From: Craurococcus roseus
GTDB taxonomy: Bacteria; Pseudomonadota; Alphaproteobacteria; Acetobacterales; Acetobacteraceae
Assembly (NCBI RefSeq): GCF_039523795.1
Contig: NZ_BAAAFZ010000094.1
Span: 1-64,000, forward strand
Length of the DNA stretch: 64,000 nucleotides
Direction: 5' to 3'
Numbering within the stretch: position 1 is the first letter of the stretch; every line of letters begins with the position of its first letter. Of the stretch, positions 17,485-26,543 are shown piece by piece. The position numbers and the translations under genes are program-made. Below the pieces are notes generated by a model, which was not told the origin of the DNA, searched no databases, and was given only the letters and a program-made list of their open reading frames with translations.

Positions 17485-17849
17485 GCGACCGGCGGGAGGC
17501 GAGGGCGCCATGGGCGAGAGGAAGGGGTCGGGCGAGGTCGCGGCCGAGCGGACACGGCAGCATGCGCGGTGGTGTGGCGCAGAGCACGAAGACGCTCTGC
17601 CCGCCGGTGCGTTCGTGCGGTTGATCGCCGACCATCCCGGCCGGGCGCGGGTGAAGGCGCGCGAGGGCAGGCGCGTCCCGGTCGCCGCCCCGGCGGTCGT
17701 TGCGGTGGAGAGTGTGGACCGGCGCGGGGTCGGACGAGCCGAAGCCAAGCCGACGGGCGAGGGTCCCAGACCGGCGGTGAGGCCGCTGTCCGCTGCGACG
17801 GGACCAGAACGGGCAGGCGGACGGGCACAAACGCCACGGGTGTTCGACA
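17485..17849. other. Intergenic region before the HAD-GH65 gene, no convincing gene
   Basis: A frame beginning ATG at 17511 runs on the plus strand with a passable GGCGAGGG before it, but its product is Arg/Gly/Ala-rich without recognisable structure and it runs through the start of the next gene. I treat the stretch as leader or spacer. No 10-bp-repeat operator is present. Confidence 0.4.
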
Positions 17850-20828
17850 ATGGCAGACAACCTCGCTCCCTCGATCGAGGGCGCCCCCGTCCTCGACCTC
17901 GCCGAGTTCGACGGCGCCGCGTTCGACCTCGATGGTGTGATCACACGAACCGCCACCGTGCACGCCGCCGCCTGGAAGCGGCTTTTCGACGCGTTCCTCG
18001 CGCGCCGCGCCGCCCGCATGCGGGAGGAGTTCCGACCCTTCGACGCCGAAGGCGACTACCTTCGGCACGTGGACGGCAAGCCCCGGCTCGACGGCGTGCG
18101 CGACTTCCTCCGCTCCCGCGCCATCGTCCTGCCGGATGGCGAGCCGGACGATCCGCCTGAACGTGAGACTGTTTGCAGCCTCGGCAACGGCAAGGACGCG
18201 CTCTTCCGCCAACTCCTGGCGCGGAAGGGTGTCGAGGTGTTCGATGGATCCGTCGCGTTCATACGGCGCCTGCGCGGGGCGGGCCTGAAGACCGCCGTGG
18301 TGTCCGCCAGCAAGAACACCGTGCCCATTCTCAAGGCGGCGGGCCTCGCCGATCTATTCGATGCCTGCGTCGACGGCGTGGAGGCCGAACGCCTCGGCCT
18401 CGAGGGGAAGCCGTCGCCGGACACGTTCCTGCACGCGGCGAAGGTCTTGGGCGTCCCGCCGAAACGCATCCTCGGGGTGGAGGATTCGCTCGCTGGTGTC
18501 GAAGCGATCCGGGCCGCGGGCTTCGGGCTGGCCGTCGGCGTGGACCGGACCGGGCACGGGGCGGCGCTCGCCGCGCACGGCGCCGGCGTGGTGGTGCCGG
18601 ACCTCACTGCATTGCACCTGCGCGCGAAGGAGGCAGGCGATCCGGCCCGGGACCTTCGGGTACGCGAAGGGGCCCAAGCATGCGGACCGTCCGCCGACCT
18701 CCCGCTGTGGCCCAGCGCAGACCCGGAGTGGGTCCTCGTGGAGGAGGGGTTCACACCGACCCGGGAACACGAGGTGGAGTCTCTGTTCACGATCGGCAAC
18801 GGCTACATCGGGAGCCGTGCTGCGCTGGCCGAGGGAAGCTCCCTGTCAGCGCCGGAAACCTTCATCGCTGGAGTCTTCGATACCAGGCCCGGTGCATCGC
18901 CGGAACTCGCGACCTTACCGGAATGGGAGCATCTCTCGATCACGGTGGAAGGGCAGCCCCTCCGGCTCGATCTCGGCCGGTTCCTTGAGCACCGCCGTAT
19001 CCTCGATCTGCGACAGGCGATCGTCTGGCGCGAGTGGCAGCACCAGGATGCCGCCGGTCGTCTCACGCGCATACGCGGGCTCCGGCTCGCCTCCGCCGCG
19101 GATCGGCATCTGCTGGTGGGATCCGTCGCGTTCTCTCCGGAAAACTTCAGCGGCCTGATGTCGCTAGACGCGTCGATCGGCGGTTTAGTGAGCAAGCGGA
19201 CCGCCACGGGCGCTGCCGTCGCGCTGGCCGCAGCGACCCGATTCATCGGTTTTGATCGCACGACAGCCGCCGAGGACCGCGCAACGCCGCGGCCGCTGAG
19301 GGTCGATCTCGGGAAGGTCTACCGGCTCGATCGGGTCGTCGCGGTCCATACTTCAAGGGATTCCGGCAGCCCCGAGCTGGTGGCGCGCGAGCACGCCGAC
19401 CGCGCCATCGAGTCCGAGCTCGCAGCGCTGATCGACGGCCACCGTAGCGCCTGGATGGAACGGTGGCGCGCCTCCGACGTCCGCATCGGCGGCGATCCGG
19501 CCGCTCAGCGCGCCCTCCGGTTCGCGATCTACCACCTGCTGAGCGCCGCCAATCCGGAGGACGAGCGTACCTCGATCGGCGCGCGAGGGCTGACCGGAAG
19601 CGCCTACAAGGGGCACGTCTTCTGGGACACCGAGATCTTCATGCTACCCTTCTTCACCTTGACGTATCCGGAGGCGGCGAGGGCGCTGCTCAAGTATCGT
19701 TATCACACGCTCCCCGCGGCGCGGCGGAGGGCTGCCCAGTTTGGCCACCGTGGAGCATTGTACGCTTGGGAGTCGGCCGACACGGGAGAGGACGTCACGC
19801 CGTCGCTGGTTTCCCTGCCAGGCGGCGAAACCATCCGCGTTCTCACAGGAGAGCAGGAGCAGCACATCAGCGCCGACGTCGCCTATGCCGTCTGGAGCTA
19901 CTGGCACGCAACGGGCGACCAGGAGTTCCTCCTCGGGGCCGGTGCGGAGATCCTCCTGGAAACCGCCCGTTTCTGGGCAAGCCGCGCGGAACGCGGAGAG
20001 GATGGCAGGTGCCACATCCGCGGCGTCATCGGGCCCGACGAGTACCACGAGACCGTGGACGACAACGCCTACACCAACGGGATGGCGAAGTGGAACCTGC
20101 TGACGGGCGAGCGCGTGGCCAGGCTCGTGGCGGAGCGGTGGCCGGAACGCTGGCAAGCACTCTCTGCCGGCATCGGCCTTCGTCCCGACGAGCCCGCCGA
20201 ATGGTTGACCGTAGCCCGCGACATGTACACCGGGCTCGACGAGGCGACAGGGCTGATGGAGCAGTTCCGGGGTTACTTCGAGCTGGAGGACATCGACCTC
20301 GGCGCCTTCGAGCCGCGCAACGCTCCAGTGGATGTGCTCCTCGGCCGCGAGCGCGTCCAGCGCTCGAAGATCATCAAGCAGCCGGACGTCGTGATGCTGC
20401 TGCACCTCCTGTGGGACGACTACCCGCCGGCGGTGCGTGAGGCGAACTTCCGCTACTACGAGCCCCGCTGCGCGCACGGAAGCTCGCTTAGCCCGGCCAT
20501 CCATGCGCTCGTGGCCGCGCGCCTGGGCGATCCGGAGCTAGCGACACGCTACTTCCGGCAGGCGGTGGACATCGACCTCGCCGATAACATGGGGAACGCG
20601 GCCGGGGGCGTCCACGCCGCCGCCCTAGGCGGCCTCTGGCAGGCCGTCGTGTTCGGTTTCGCCGGCCTCCGCCTCACCGACCACGGCCCTGAACACCACC
20701 CCAACCTGCCGCCCCACTGGGGCGGCCTCTCGATGCGCATCATGTGGCGGGGCCGGACACACGACCTGAACCTGCCGCCTGCCGGCGGCGCCGCCGGCCC
20801 CCAGCCCGGGAGGCGCTCCGATGGCTGA
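17850..20828 (+). CDS. Fusion of beta-phosphoglucomutase-like HAD domain and GH65 disaccharide phosphorylase
   Basis: A 992-aa two-enzyme protein. Residues about 20-265 are a HAD phosphatase/mutase: FDLDGVITRT with Asp26 and Asp28, VVSASKN and a C-terminal GVEDSLAGVEAI, as in beta-phosphoglucomutase. Residues about 280-980 are a glycoside hydrolase family 65 phosphorylase with the (alpha/alpha)6 barrel and general acid Glu731 in GPDEYHETVDDN. GH65 phosphorylases cleave trehalose, maltose, kojibiose or similar alpha-glucosides with phosphate to beta-glucose-1-phosphate, which beta-PGM converts to glucose-6-phosphate, so the fusion makes a two-step path. The disaccharide cannot be told from sequence alone. 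Its end overlaps the UspA gene by 8 bp. Confidence 0.92.
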   Translation: MADNLAPSIEGAPVLDLAEFDGAAFDLDGVITRTATVHAAAWKRLFDAFLARRAARMREEFRPFDAEGDYLRHVDGKPRLDGVRDFLRSRAIVLPDGEPDDPPERETVCSLGNGKDALFRQLLARKGVEVFDGSVAFIRRLRGAGLKTAVVSASKNTVPILKAAGLADLFDACVDGVEAERLGLEGKPSPDTFLHAAKVLGVPPKRILGVEDSLAGVEAIRAAGFGLAVGVDRTGHGAALAAHGAGVVVPDLTALHLRAKEAGDPARDLRVREGAQACGPSADLPLWPSADPEWVLVEEGFTPTREHEVESLFTIGNGYIGSRAALAEGSSLSAPETFIAGVFDTRPGASPELATLPEWEHLSITVEGQPLRLDLGRFLEHRRILDLRQAIVWREWQHQDAAGRLTRIRGLRLASAADRHLLVGSVAFSPENFSGLMSLDASIGGLVSKRTATGAAVALAAATRFIGFDRTTAAEDRATPRPLRVDLGKVYRLDRVVAVHTSRDSGSPELVAREHADRAIESELAALIDGHRSAWMERWRASDVRIGGDPAAQRALRFAIYHLLSAANPEDERTSIGARGLTGSAYKGHVFWDTEIFMLPFFTLTYPEAARALLKYRYHTLPAARRRAAQFGHRGALYAWESADTGEDVTPSLVSLPGGETIRVLTGEQEQHISADVAYAVWSYWHATGDQEFLLGAGAEILLETARFWASRAERGEDGRCHIRGVIGPDEYHETVDDNAYTNGMAKWNLLTGERVARLVAERWPERWQALSAGIGLRPDEPAEWLTVARDMYTGLDEATGLMEQFRGYFELEDIDLGAFEPRNAPVDVLLGRERVQRSKIIKQPDVVMLLHLLWDDYPPAVREANFRYYEPRCAHGSSLSPAIHALVAARLGDPELATRYFRQAVDIDLADNMGNAAGGVHAAALGGLWQAVVFGFAGLRLTDHGPEHHPNLPPHWGGLSMRIMWRGRTHDLNLPPAGGAAGPQPGRRSDG

Positions 20829-21645
20829 GCCGCTCATCCTCGTCCCGCTCGACGGTCCCCTCGACGCCCGCGCCGCGCTGCCAGTGGCGAAGGCGCTCGG
20901 CGCCGCGGTGGGCGCGGGCCTGCGCGTGGTCCACGTCAGCAGCGGGACGCCGCCGCCCCTGTCGGAATTGGTCGGGCGGCTCGGCCTCGAACGCGCGGGG
21001 CTTCTCGGCTGGAGCATCGACGCGCGCGTCGGCGATCCCTCGGCGGCAATCGTCGACGCGGCCCGGATGCTGGGCGTCCGCATGATCGTCATGTGCACCC
21101 ACACAGCCGCGGCAAGGCCGGCGGCGGTCTTGGGCCGCACCGCCCTGGAGGTGCTGCGCGCCGCGCCCTGCCCCGTCGTGCTCGTGCCTCCGGTGCAAAG
21201 GCCTGAGTCTTGGCGGCCGGACCGGATACTGCTCGCGCACGACGGCAGCCCGGCAGCCGACGCCGTCGTCGGCCCGGCCGCGGAGTACGCGCGCAAGGCC
21301 GGTGCCAAGCTGCTCGTGGTCCGGGTCGGGACCGCGGGGGCCGGCGCGCCGGCCGAGCGCGGTTCGCTCTCGCTGCCGCTCTACGTGGACCAACCCCAGC
21401 ACGAATGGCCCCATTGGTCCGGCGAGCTGCTCGAGCGCCTCGCGTCCCGATGCCCGGATCGCCGGCTGCAGGCCCACCTGTGCGTCCGCGCCGGCGAGCC
21501 GGGCCCCGAGATCACGCGGGCGGCGCGGGAATGGGCCGATCTCATCGTCCTCGCCTGGAAGGGGCAATGGGACGGCGACCGCGCCAAGACCCTGAAAACC
21601 ATCCTGCGTGAGGCGTCCTGCCCGGTCATGGTCGTGCGTGCCTGA
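20821..21645 (+). CDS. Tandem UspA-domain universal stress protein
   Basis: A 274-aa protein with two Usp folds: residues about 3-125 (ILVPLDG ... VMCTHTAAARPAAVLGRTALEVLRAAPCPVVLVPP) and about 130-274 (RILLAHDGSPAADAVVGPA ... ILREASCPVMVVRA). Such proteins are cytoplasmic, often bind ATP and are induced by growth arrest or low oxygen. The gene starts inside the end of the HAD-GH65 gene, so the two are co-translated, tying sugar phosphorolysis to a stress response. The first half lacks a perfect G-2x-G-9x-G ATP motif, so ATP binding is uncertain. Confidence 0.85.
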   Translation: MAEPLILVPLDGPLDARAALPVAKALGAAVGAGLRVVHVSSGTPPPLSELVGRLGLERAGLLGWSIDARVGDPSAAIVDAARMLGVRMIVMCTHTAAARPAAVLGRTALEVLRAAPCPVVLVPPVQRPESWRPDRILLAHDGSPAADAVVGPAAEYARKAGAKLLVVRVGTAGAGAPAERGSLSLPLYVDQPQHEWPHWSGELLERLASRCPDRRLQAHLCVRAGEPGPEITRAAREWADLIVLAWKGQWDGDRAKTLKTILREASCPVMVVRA

Positions 21646-21659
21646 GCCCCTTTGCCCGA

Positions 21660-21800
21660 TGGTACCAGGAGGTGGCGCTTCGCGGCGGGCGGTAGTGTCA
21701 CGCCGCAACCGAAGACCAGCCGTCCATCGTCGAGAGTGGCGACCACCTTCTTGCGGCCGGTAGCTGGAAAGCCGAAGGGCTCGGTCGTCTCGCCCCCGTG
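21660..21800 (-). pseudogene. N-terminal scrap of an IS1380-family transposase
   Basis: On the minus strand the frame reads TTEPFGFPATGRKKVVATLDDG and continues RLVFGCGV. This corresponds to the beginning of IS1380-type transposases (a basic residue pair, VVA.FDGGR, then SDGGV). The SDGG motif is altered to FGCG and nothing of the catalytic core remains. It occupies the spacer between the UspA gene and the second GH65 gene. Confidence 0.5.
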
Positions 21801-21966
21801 GCGGGCGTGGCGCGGCCCTACTGTGCTGCGGTTTGGCTCCGACACCCAGATCCGCAAACGCAATCAGCAGCTTACGCCACGCCCGTGGGCCTCGCGGGAG
21901 CCTCATCGCCAATGAGAACGCCTGGTACCGGCCCCGAGCAAGGGGACAGAGACAAGGGGGGTGACC

Positions 21967-24378
21967 ATGCTGCGTGAACGCCAACAGCCGCCGCCCGACA
22001 TCTTCTCGCCCGAGCCGTGGACGTTCGGCGCGGTGCGCTACGACGCACAGATCGCCAAGAAGTACGCCGGGCAGGCCGAGACGATGTTCGCGCTGGCCAA
22101 CGGCTACCTCGGTATCCGCGGCACGCCGGAAGAAGGCCGGCCGGCGCAGGACCCGGGGGTGCTGCTGAACGGCTTCTACGAGCACCGGCCGATCACCTAT
22201 GGTGAGCTTGCCTACGGCTTCCCACGCCTTGGTCAAAGCATCCTGAACTGCCCGGACGGCACCGTCATCAAGCTCTTCGTCGATGGCGAGCCCTTCCTCC
22301 CGGCGCAGGCCGAGGTGCTTTCCTTCCGCCAAGTCCTGAACCTCAAAGCGGGCACGCTGGTTCGGGAGATTTCCTGGGCATCCCCTGCGGGCCGGCGCAT
22401 GCGGCTGCGGGCCCTCCGCCTGGTGTCCTTCGATCAGCGGCACCTGGCGGCGATCCGGTACGAGGTCCTGGCAGAAGATGCCGACGCCGAGATCGTCATC
22501 TCCTCGGAGTTGCAGCACCGCGCGCCGCTTCCCGGCAACGACTCCGACCCGCGCATGGCGGTCGGCTTTGCCGACCGGGTGCTGCAGCCGGCCGGAACGC
22601 GTCACGAGGAGCTGCGCGCGATCCTCAGTTACACCACCCGCAGCTCGGGCCTTGTCCTGGGCTGCGGCATGGACCACGGCCTCGAGACCATGGGCCGCTT
22701 CACGCATGAGGCCGTCTGCGAGGCGGACTTCGCCGCCGTCGTGTTCAAAGGGCTGGCCGAGAGCGGCCGGCCGGTGCGCTTGTGGAAATACCTGGGCTAT
22801 CACTACGCCGACGGCTGCGATCCTGCCGGGATCCGGTCGCGGGTCGCCTGGACGCTTGACCGCGCCAAGCAGAGCGGATTCGCCTCCATCCTGGAGCGGC
22901 AGGTGGCCAGAGTCGGGCGCTTCTGGGGTAATGCCGACATCGAGCTGGAAGGGGCCGCGCCGCGGCTGCAGCAGGTGATCCGCTGGAACCTGTTCCAGCT
23001 CATGCAGGCCACGGAGCGAGCCGAGGGGCACGGTGTCAGCGCGCGCGGCCTCACTGGGCAGAGCTACGAGGGGCACTACTTCTGGGACGCCGAGATCTAC
23101 GTCCTGCCCTTCCTGATCTACACGCAGCCGCGGATCGCCAGGGCTCTCCTGAAATTCCGGTACGACACCCTGGACCGTGCCCGGGCCCGGGCGACGGAAC
23201 TCGGCCACCGGGGCGCCACCTTCCCGTGGCGGACCATCAACGGCGACGAAGCCTCGGCCTACTACGCGGCCGGCACCGCGCAGTACCACATCAACGCGGA
23301 TATCGCCTACGCGCTGCGCAAATATGTGGAGGTCTCGGGCGACGAGGACTTCTTACGCCGCTACGGGGCGGAGATCCTGGTGGAGACGGCGCGGTTCTGG
23401 CGGGACCTCGGCTTCTTCTCCGAGCGCCGCGGCGGCCGGTTCTGCATCAACGGCGTGACCGGGCCGGACGAGTACACCGCCGTCGTGGACAACAACCTCT
23501 TCACCAACCTGATGGCGCGCGAGAACCTGCGCTACGCCGCCGACACGGCGGAGGCGATGCGGCGCGACCACGCGGAGGCCTTCGCCGCGCTGTCCCGCCG
23601 CACCGGCCTTGGCGCGGAGGAGCCCAGGGTGTGGCGGCAGGCGGCGGAGCGCATGTATCTGCCTTGGGACGAGCGGCTGCGCATCCACCCGCAGGACGAC
23701 AGCTTCCTCGACAAGGAGCGGTGGGACTTCGCGAACACGCCGGAGGACCACTACCCCCTGCTGCTGCACTACCATCCGCTCAACCTCTACCGGAAGCAGG
23801 TGATCAAGCAGGCGGACACGGTGTTGGCGATGTTCCTGCTCGGCGACCAGTTCACGCCGGAGGAGAAGAAGCGCAATTTCGACTACTACGATCCGCTGAC
23901 GACCCACGACAGCTCGCTCTCGGTATGCATCCAGAGCATCGTCGCCAACGAGATCGGCTACGAGCGTAAGGCGCTCGACTACTTCCGCTTCGCCGCGACG
24001 ATGGACCTGTCCGACATCGGCGGCAACGTGATGAGCGGCGCGCATATCGCCTCGATCGGTGGCGCCTGGATGGCCCTGGTTTATGGCTTCGCGGGGGTGC
24101 GCGACCATGGCGGCCGCATCTCCTTCCGGCCGCGCCTGCCGGCCGAATGGCGTCGCGTGCGCTTCGCCCTGGCGATCCGGGGGCACCGCCTACGGGTCGA
24201 GGTCGCCAACGATCAAACCACCTACAGCCTGGTCGAGGGCGACGACTTGACCATCATGCATGGTGCCGAATCTATCCGGCTCACAGCCTCGGCCCGCACG
24301 GCCACCCGTGCAAACCCGTCTCGGCCGCCAGAGCCGGCGCCCGACTTCGCACCTGCCCCGATGCCAGCCCGGTCCTGA
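21967..24378 (+). CDS. Glycoside hydrolase family 65 phosphorylase/hydrolase
   Basis: An 803-aa protein with the complete GH65 architecture: an N-terminal beta-sandwich (about 1-260), a helical linker, the (alpha/alpha)6 barrel with general acid Glu502 in GPDEYTAVVDNN, and a C-terminal sheet ending near 770. The phosphate-binding HxSS-type element is seen as THDSSLSV, and KQADTVLAMF is the family motif before it, consistent with a phosphorylase rather than a hydrolase. It is only distantly similar to the GH65 half of the fusion at 17850, so it probably has a different disaccharide or linkage preference. The ATG at 21967 follows an AAGGGGGG site; GTG at 21961 is less likely. Confidence 0.9.
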   Translation: MLRERQQPPPDIFSPEPWTFGAVRYDAQIAKKYAGQAETMFALANGYLGIRGTPEEGRPAQDPGVLLNGFYEHRPITYGELAYGFPRLGQSILNCPDGTVIKLFVDGEPFLPAQAEVLSFRQVLNLKAGTLVREISWASPAGRRMRLRALRLVSFDQRHLAAIRYEVLAEDADAEIVISSELQHRAPLPGNDSDPRMAVGFADRVLQPAGTRHEELRAILSYTTRSSGLVLGCGMDHGLETMGRFTHEAVCEADFAAVVFKGLAESGRPVRLWKYLGYHYADGCDPAGIRSRVAWTLDRAKQSGFASILERQVARVGRFWGNADIELEGAAPRLQQVIRWNLFQLMQATERAEGHGVSARGLTGQSYEGHYFWDAEIYVLPFLIYTQPRIARALLKFRYDTLDRARARATELGHRGATFPWRTINGDEASAYYAAGTAQYHINADIAYALRKYVEVSGDEDFLRRYGAEILVETARFWRDLGFFSERRGGRFCINGVTGPDEYTAVVDNNLFTNLMARENLRYAADTAEAMRRDHAEAFAALSRRTGLGAEEPRVWRQAAERMYLPWDERLRIHPQDDSFLDKERWDFANTPEDHYPLLLHYHPLNLYRKQVIKQADTVLAMFLLGDQFTPEEKKRNFDYYDPLTTHDSSLSVCIQSIVANEIGYERKALDYFRFAATMDLSDIGGNVMSGAHIASIGGAWMALVYGFAGVRDHGGRISFRPRLPAEWRRVRFALAIRGHRLRVEVANDQTTYSLVEGDDLTIMHGAESIRLTASARTATRANPSRPPEPAPDFAPAPMPARS

Positions 24379-24381
24379 CGT

Positions 24382-24519
24382 CGGACCGGAGCCGCCTCGC
24401 CTCCGCCGGCCTCAACGCCGGCGAGCGCGTCCTCGACCGGGGCACGGCAGGCGGAGACGACAGCAGTGCGGATGTCCGGGCGTATCCGTTCGGCTCAGCT
24501 TTCGATCACATGGCGTGAT
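24382..24519 (+). pseudogene. Possible deleted remnant of a SAM-dependent methyltransferase
   Basis: The frame reads AGLNAGERVLDRGTAGG and shortly after ADVRAYPFGSAFDHMA. These resemble the motif I region (GERVLDVGCG) and a later conserved segment (PFG..FD) of class I methyltransferases, with the intervening half missing. It sits directly between the GH65 gene and the IS1182 element. It is weakly supported and could be chance. Confidence 0.25.
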
Positions 24520-24574
24520 CGCGGGGCCCGCAGCGCTCCGGGTAGCAAGGTTGTGGATAGGCGTTGAATAGGGG

Positions 24575-26346
24575 TTCATCCGCACATTCGACACTGCTGG
24601 CAAAATCGGGGGCTGGGCGTTGAAGGGATGGTTCTGGCCAAGGTGAGGTTGCCATGTGCCTGCGTCCCACTCCGCCGCCGCCGGTGCCCGCCGACACGGC
24701 CCACGTCGCCCGGTCGGCGTTCCCGCGCGGGAACCTGCTCCTGGGCTTGCGCGACGGGCTCGGCCCCGTGTTCCACGATCGCCGTTTCGGCCGTCTCTTC
24801 CCCACCAAAGGGCAGCCAGCCGAGGCGCCATGGCGTCTGGCGCTGGTGACCCTGCTGCAATTCGCCGAAGGGCTGTCCGACCGCCGAGCCGCCGACGCCG
24901 TCCGGAGCCGGGTCGACTGGAAGTACCTGCTCGGCCTGCCGCTGGCCGACGCCGGGTTCGACAGCACCGTGCTGAGCGAGTTCCGCTCGCGCTTGGTGGC
25001 GGGCGGAGCGGAGGAGCTGCTCCTGGGCGCCGTCCTCGACGTCGCCGCCGCGCACCGACTGCTCCGGGCCGGCGGTCGGCAGCGCACGGATTCGACCCAC
25101 GTCCTGGCCGCGGTCCGGGCCATGAACCGTGCGGAGTGCGCTCATGAAACGCTGCGGCACGCCTTGGAGGTGCTGGCCCTCGCGGCGCCCGAATGGCTGC
25201 TCGAGCGGGCGCTGCCGCATTGGGGAACGGCGTACGGCCCGCGCGCCTTCGACGACCGTTTGCCGAAGTCGGCCGCCAAGCGAACGGCCTGGGTCCGGAC
25301 GGTCGGCGAGGACGGGCACCATCTGCTCGCCGCCGTCTCCGCCGCCGGGACTCCGGACTGGCTGGCCCGGCTCCCCGCGGCGGGCATGCTGCGCCGGGTC
25401 TGGATCCAGCAGTTCTACCTCTCCGACGGCGAGGTCCGGTGGCGCACCAAGGAGGAGGGGATCCCGCCCGCAGCGCGGTTCATCAGTTCGCCCTGCGACC
25501 CGGACGCCCACTACGCGCGCAAGAGCAGCAGGTCTTGGATCGGCTACAAGGCGCACCTGACCGAAACCTGCGACGACGGCCTGCCCCGGATCGTCACCTG
25601 CGTGCAGACCACGGCCGGACCCACCGCGGACGGCGACGTGACGACGCCAACCCACCGCGCGCTCCGCGGCAAAGGCCTGCTGCCGGCCCAGCACATCGTC
25701 GACACCGGCTATCTCGACGCCGGCCTGCTCGTGGAGACGCGGCGGGACTTCGGCGTCGACCTCGTCGGTCCCCCGCGCCCGGATCCGCGCTGGCGAGCGG
25801 AAGCCGGCAAGGGCTTTGCGATGGAGGGGTTTGCCATCCACTGGGACACGCGACGGGCCGTCTGCCCGATGGGCGTCCGCAGTTCCGGCTGGACGCCGTC
25901 GGTGGACACCCGCGGCACCGCGGTCGTCAAGGTGAAGTTCTCGGCGAGGGACTGCCGCGCCTGCATCCATCGCGCGGACTGCGCGGGTCCGAAGGCGAAG
26001 CAGCGCCTCATGACCCTCCGGACCCGAGACGAATACGCCGCGCTACAGACGGCGCGGCAACGCCAGCGAACTCCGGACTTCCGCGGCCTCTACGGGCTCA
26101 GGGCCGGGGTCGAAGCGACCATCTCGCAGGCCGTGCGAGGCTTCGGCCTGCGCCGGTCGCGCTACTTCGGCCGGGCGAAAACCCACCTCCAGCATGTCGC
26201 CACCGCGGCTGCGATGAATCCATCCCGCCTCGTTTGCTGGATCGCCGGCGATCCCTTGGCACCAACCCGGCGGTCGAATCTCGGACGCCTGATCCACGCC
26301 CAAGGCGCCGCCTGACTTCGCCAGCAGTGTCGAAAATGCGGAAGAG
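24575..26346 (+). mobile_element. Complete IS1182-family insertion sequence
   Basis: A 33-bp left end at 24575-24607 and a 33-bp right end at 26314-26346 are imperfect inverted repeats sharing TTCGACACTGCTGGC, with about 27 of 33 positions matching. Between them is one intact transposase gene. I could not identify a target-site duplication with certainty. The element lies immediately upstream of the PAS/GAF-CHAT operon and marks the left edge of a mobile-element-rich island. Confidence 0.82.
24654..26315 (+). CDS. IS1182-family transposase
   Basis: A 553-aa DDE transposase. The N-terminal part has the DUF772-like pattern (FGRLFPTKGQPAEAPWRLAL, LQFAEGLSDRRAADAVRSRVDWKYLLGL) and the catalytic core has RTDSTHVLAAVRAMNR, VDTGYLDAGLLVE and a C-terminal GVEATISQAVRGFGLRRSRYFG with the final Glu. 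No stops or frameshifts interrupt it, so the element may still be active. The ATG at 24654 has AAGGTGAGG before it, and the stop lies within the right inverted repeat. Confidence 0.9.
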   Translation: MCLRPTPPPPVPADTAHVARSAFPRGNLLLGLRDGLGPVFHDRRFGRLFPTKGQPAEAPWRLALVTLLQFAEGLSDRRAADAVRSRVDWKYLLGLPLADAGFDSTVLSEFRSRLVAGGAEELLLGAVLDVAAAHRLLRAGGRQRTDSTHVLAAVRAMNRAECAHETLRHALEVLALAAPEWLLERALPHWGTAYGPRAFDDRLPKSAAKRTAWVRTVGEDGHHLLAAVSAAGTPDWLARLPAAGMLRRVWIQQFYLSDGEVRWRTKEEGIPPAARFISSPCDPDAHYARKSSRSWIGYKAHLTETCDDGLPRIVTCVQTTAGPTADGDVTTPTHRALRGKGLLPAQHIVDTGYLDAGLLVETRRDFGVDLVGPPRPDPRWRAEAGKGFAMEGFAIHWDTRRAVCPMGVRSSGWTPSVDTRGTAVVKVKFSARDCRACIHRADCAGPKAKQRLMTLRTRDEYAALQTARQRQRTPDFRGLYGLRAGVEATISQAVRGFGLRRSRYFGRAKTHLQHVATAAAMNPSRLVCWIAGDPLAPTRRSNLGRLIHAQGAA

Positions 26347-26400
26347 CCGGTTTGCGGAGGCGTTTGACACCGTCGGCACGCCCGGCCCGGGTTGGGCGCC

Positions 26401-26416
26401 TGTGACAGCCGTCACA
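26401..26416. promoter_or_regulatory. CRP/FNR-family-like palindrome upstream of the sensor-CHAT operon
   Basis: TGTGACAGCCGTCACA matches the CRP consensus half-sites TGTGA-N6-TCACA exactly and is a perfect 6-bp inverted repeat around AGCC. It begins 54 bp after the IS1182 right end and ends 127 bp before the chosen GTG start of the sensor gene. A CTAGAGT near 26437 could be a weak -10 region. Regulation by a CRP-type protein is inferred from the match only. Confidence 0.55.
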
Positions 26417-26543
26417 CCAGCGTTCCCGCCACTTGGCTAGAGTACGTGCGCGGACTGGACGGGCGCTTGCGGCCACGGAAGTGGGAACCCTGGTGGACGT
26501 AGCACCCGATCGTGAGGTCGCGAACAATGGGAGGTTTCGGCCC

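Noticed and set aside
17511..17849. Possible small gene starting ATG 17511 between ppsA and the HAD-GH65 gene
   Set aside because: Has a passable ribosome site but no protein-like composition and no stop before running into the next gene.
26433..26543. TTG at 26433 as start of the sensor gene
   Set aside because: TTG without a ribosome site, with a basic unstructured N-terminus; GTG at 26544 has GGGAGG at good spacing.
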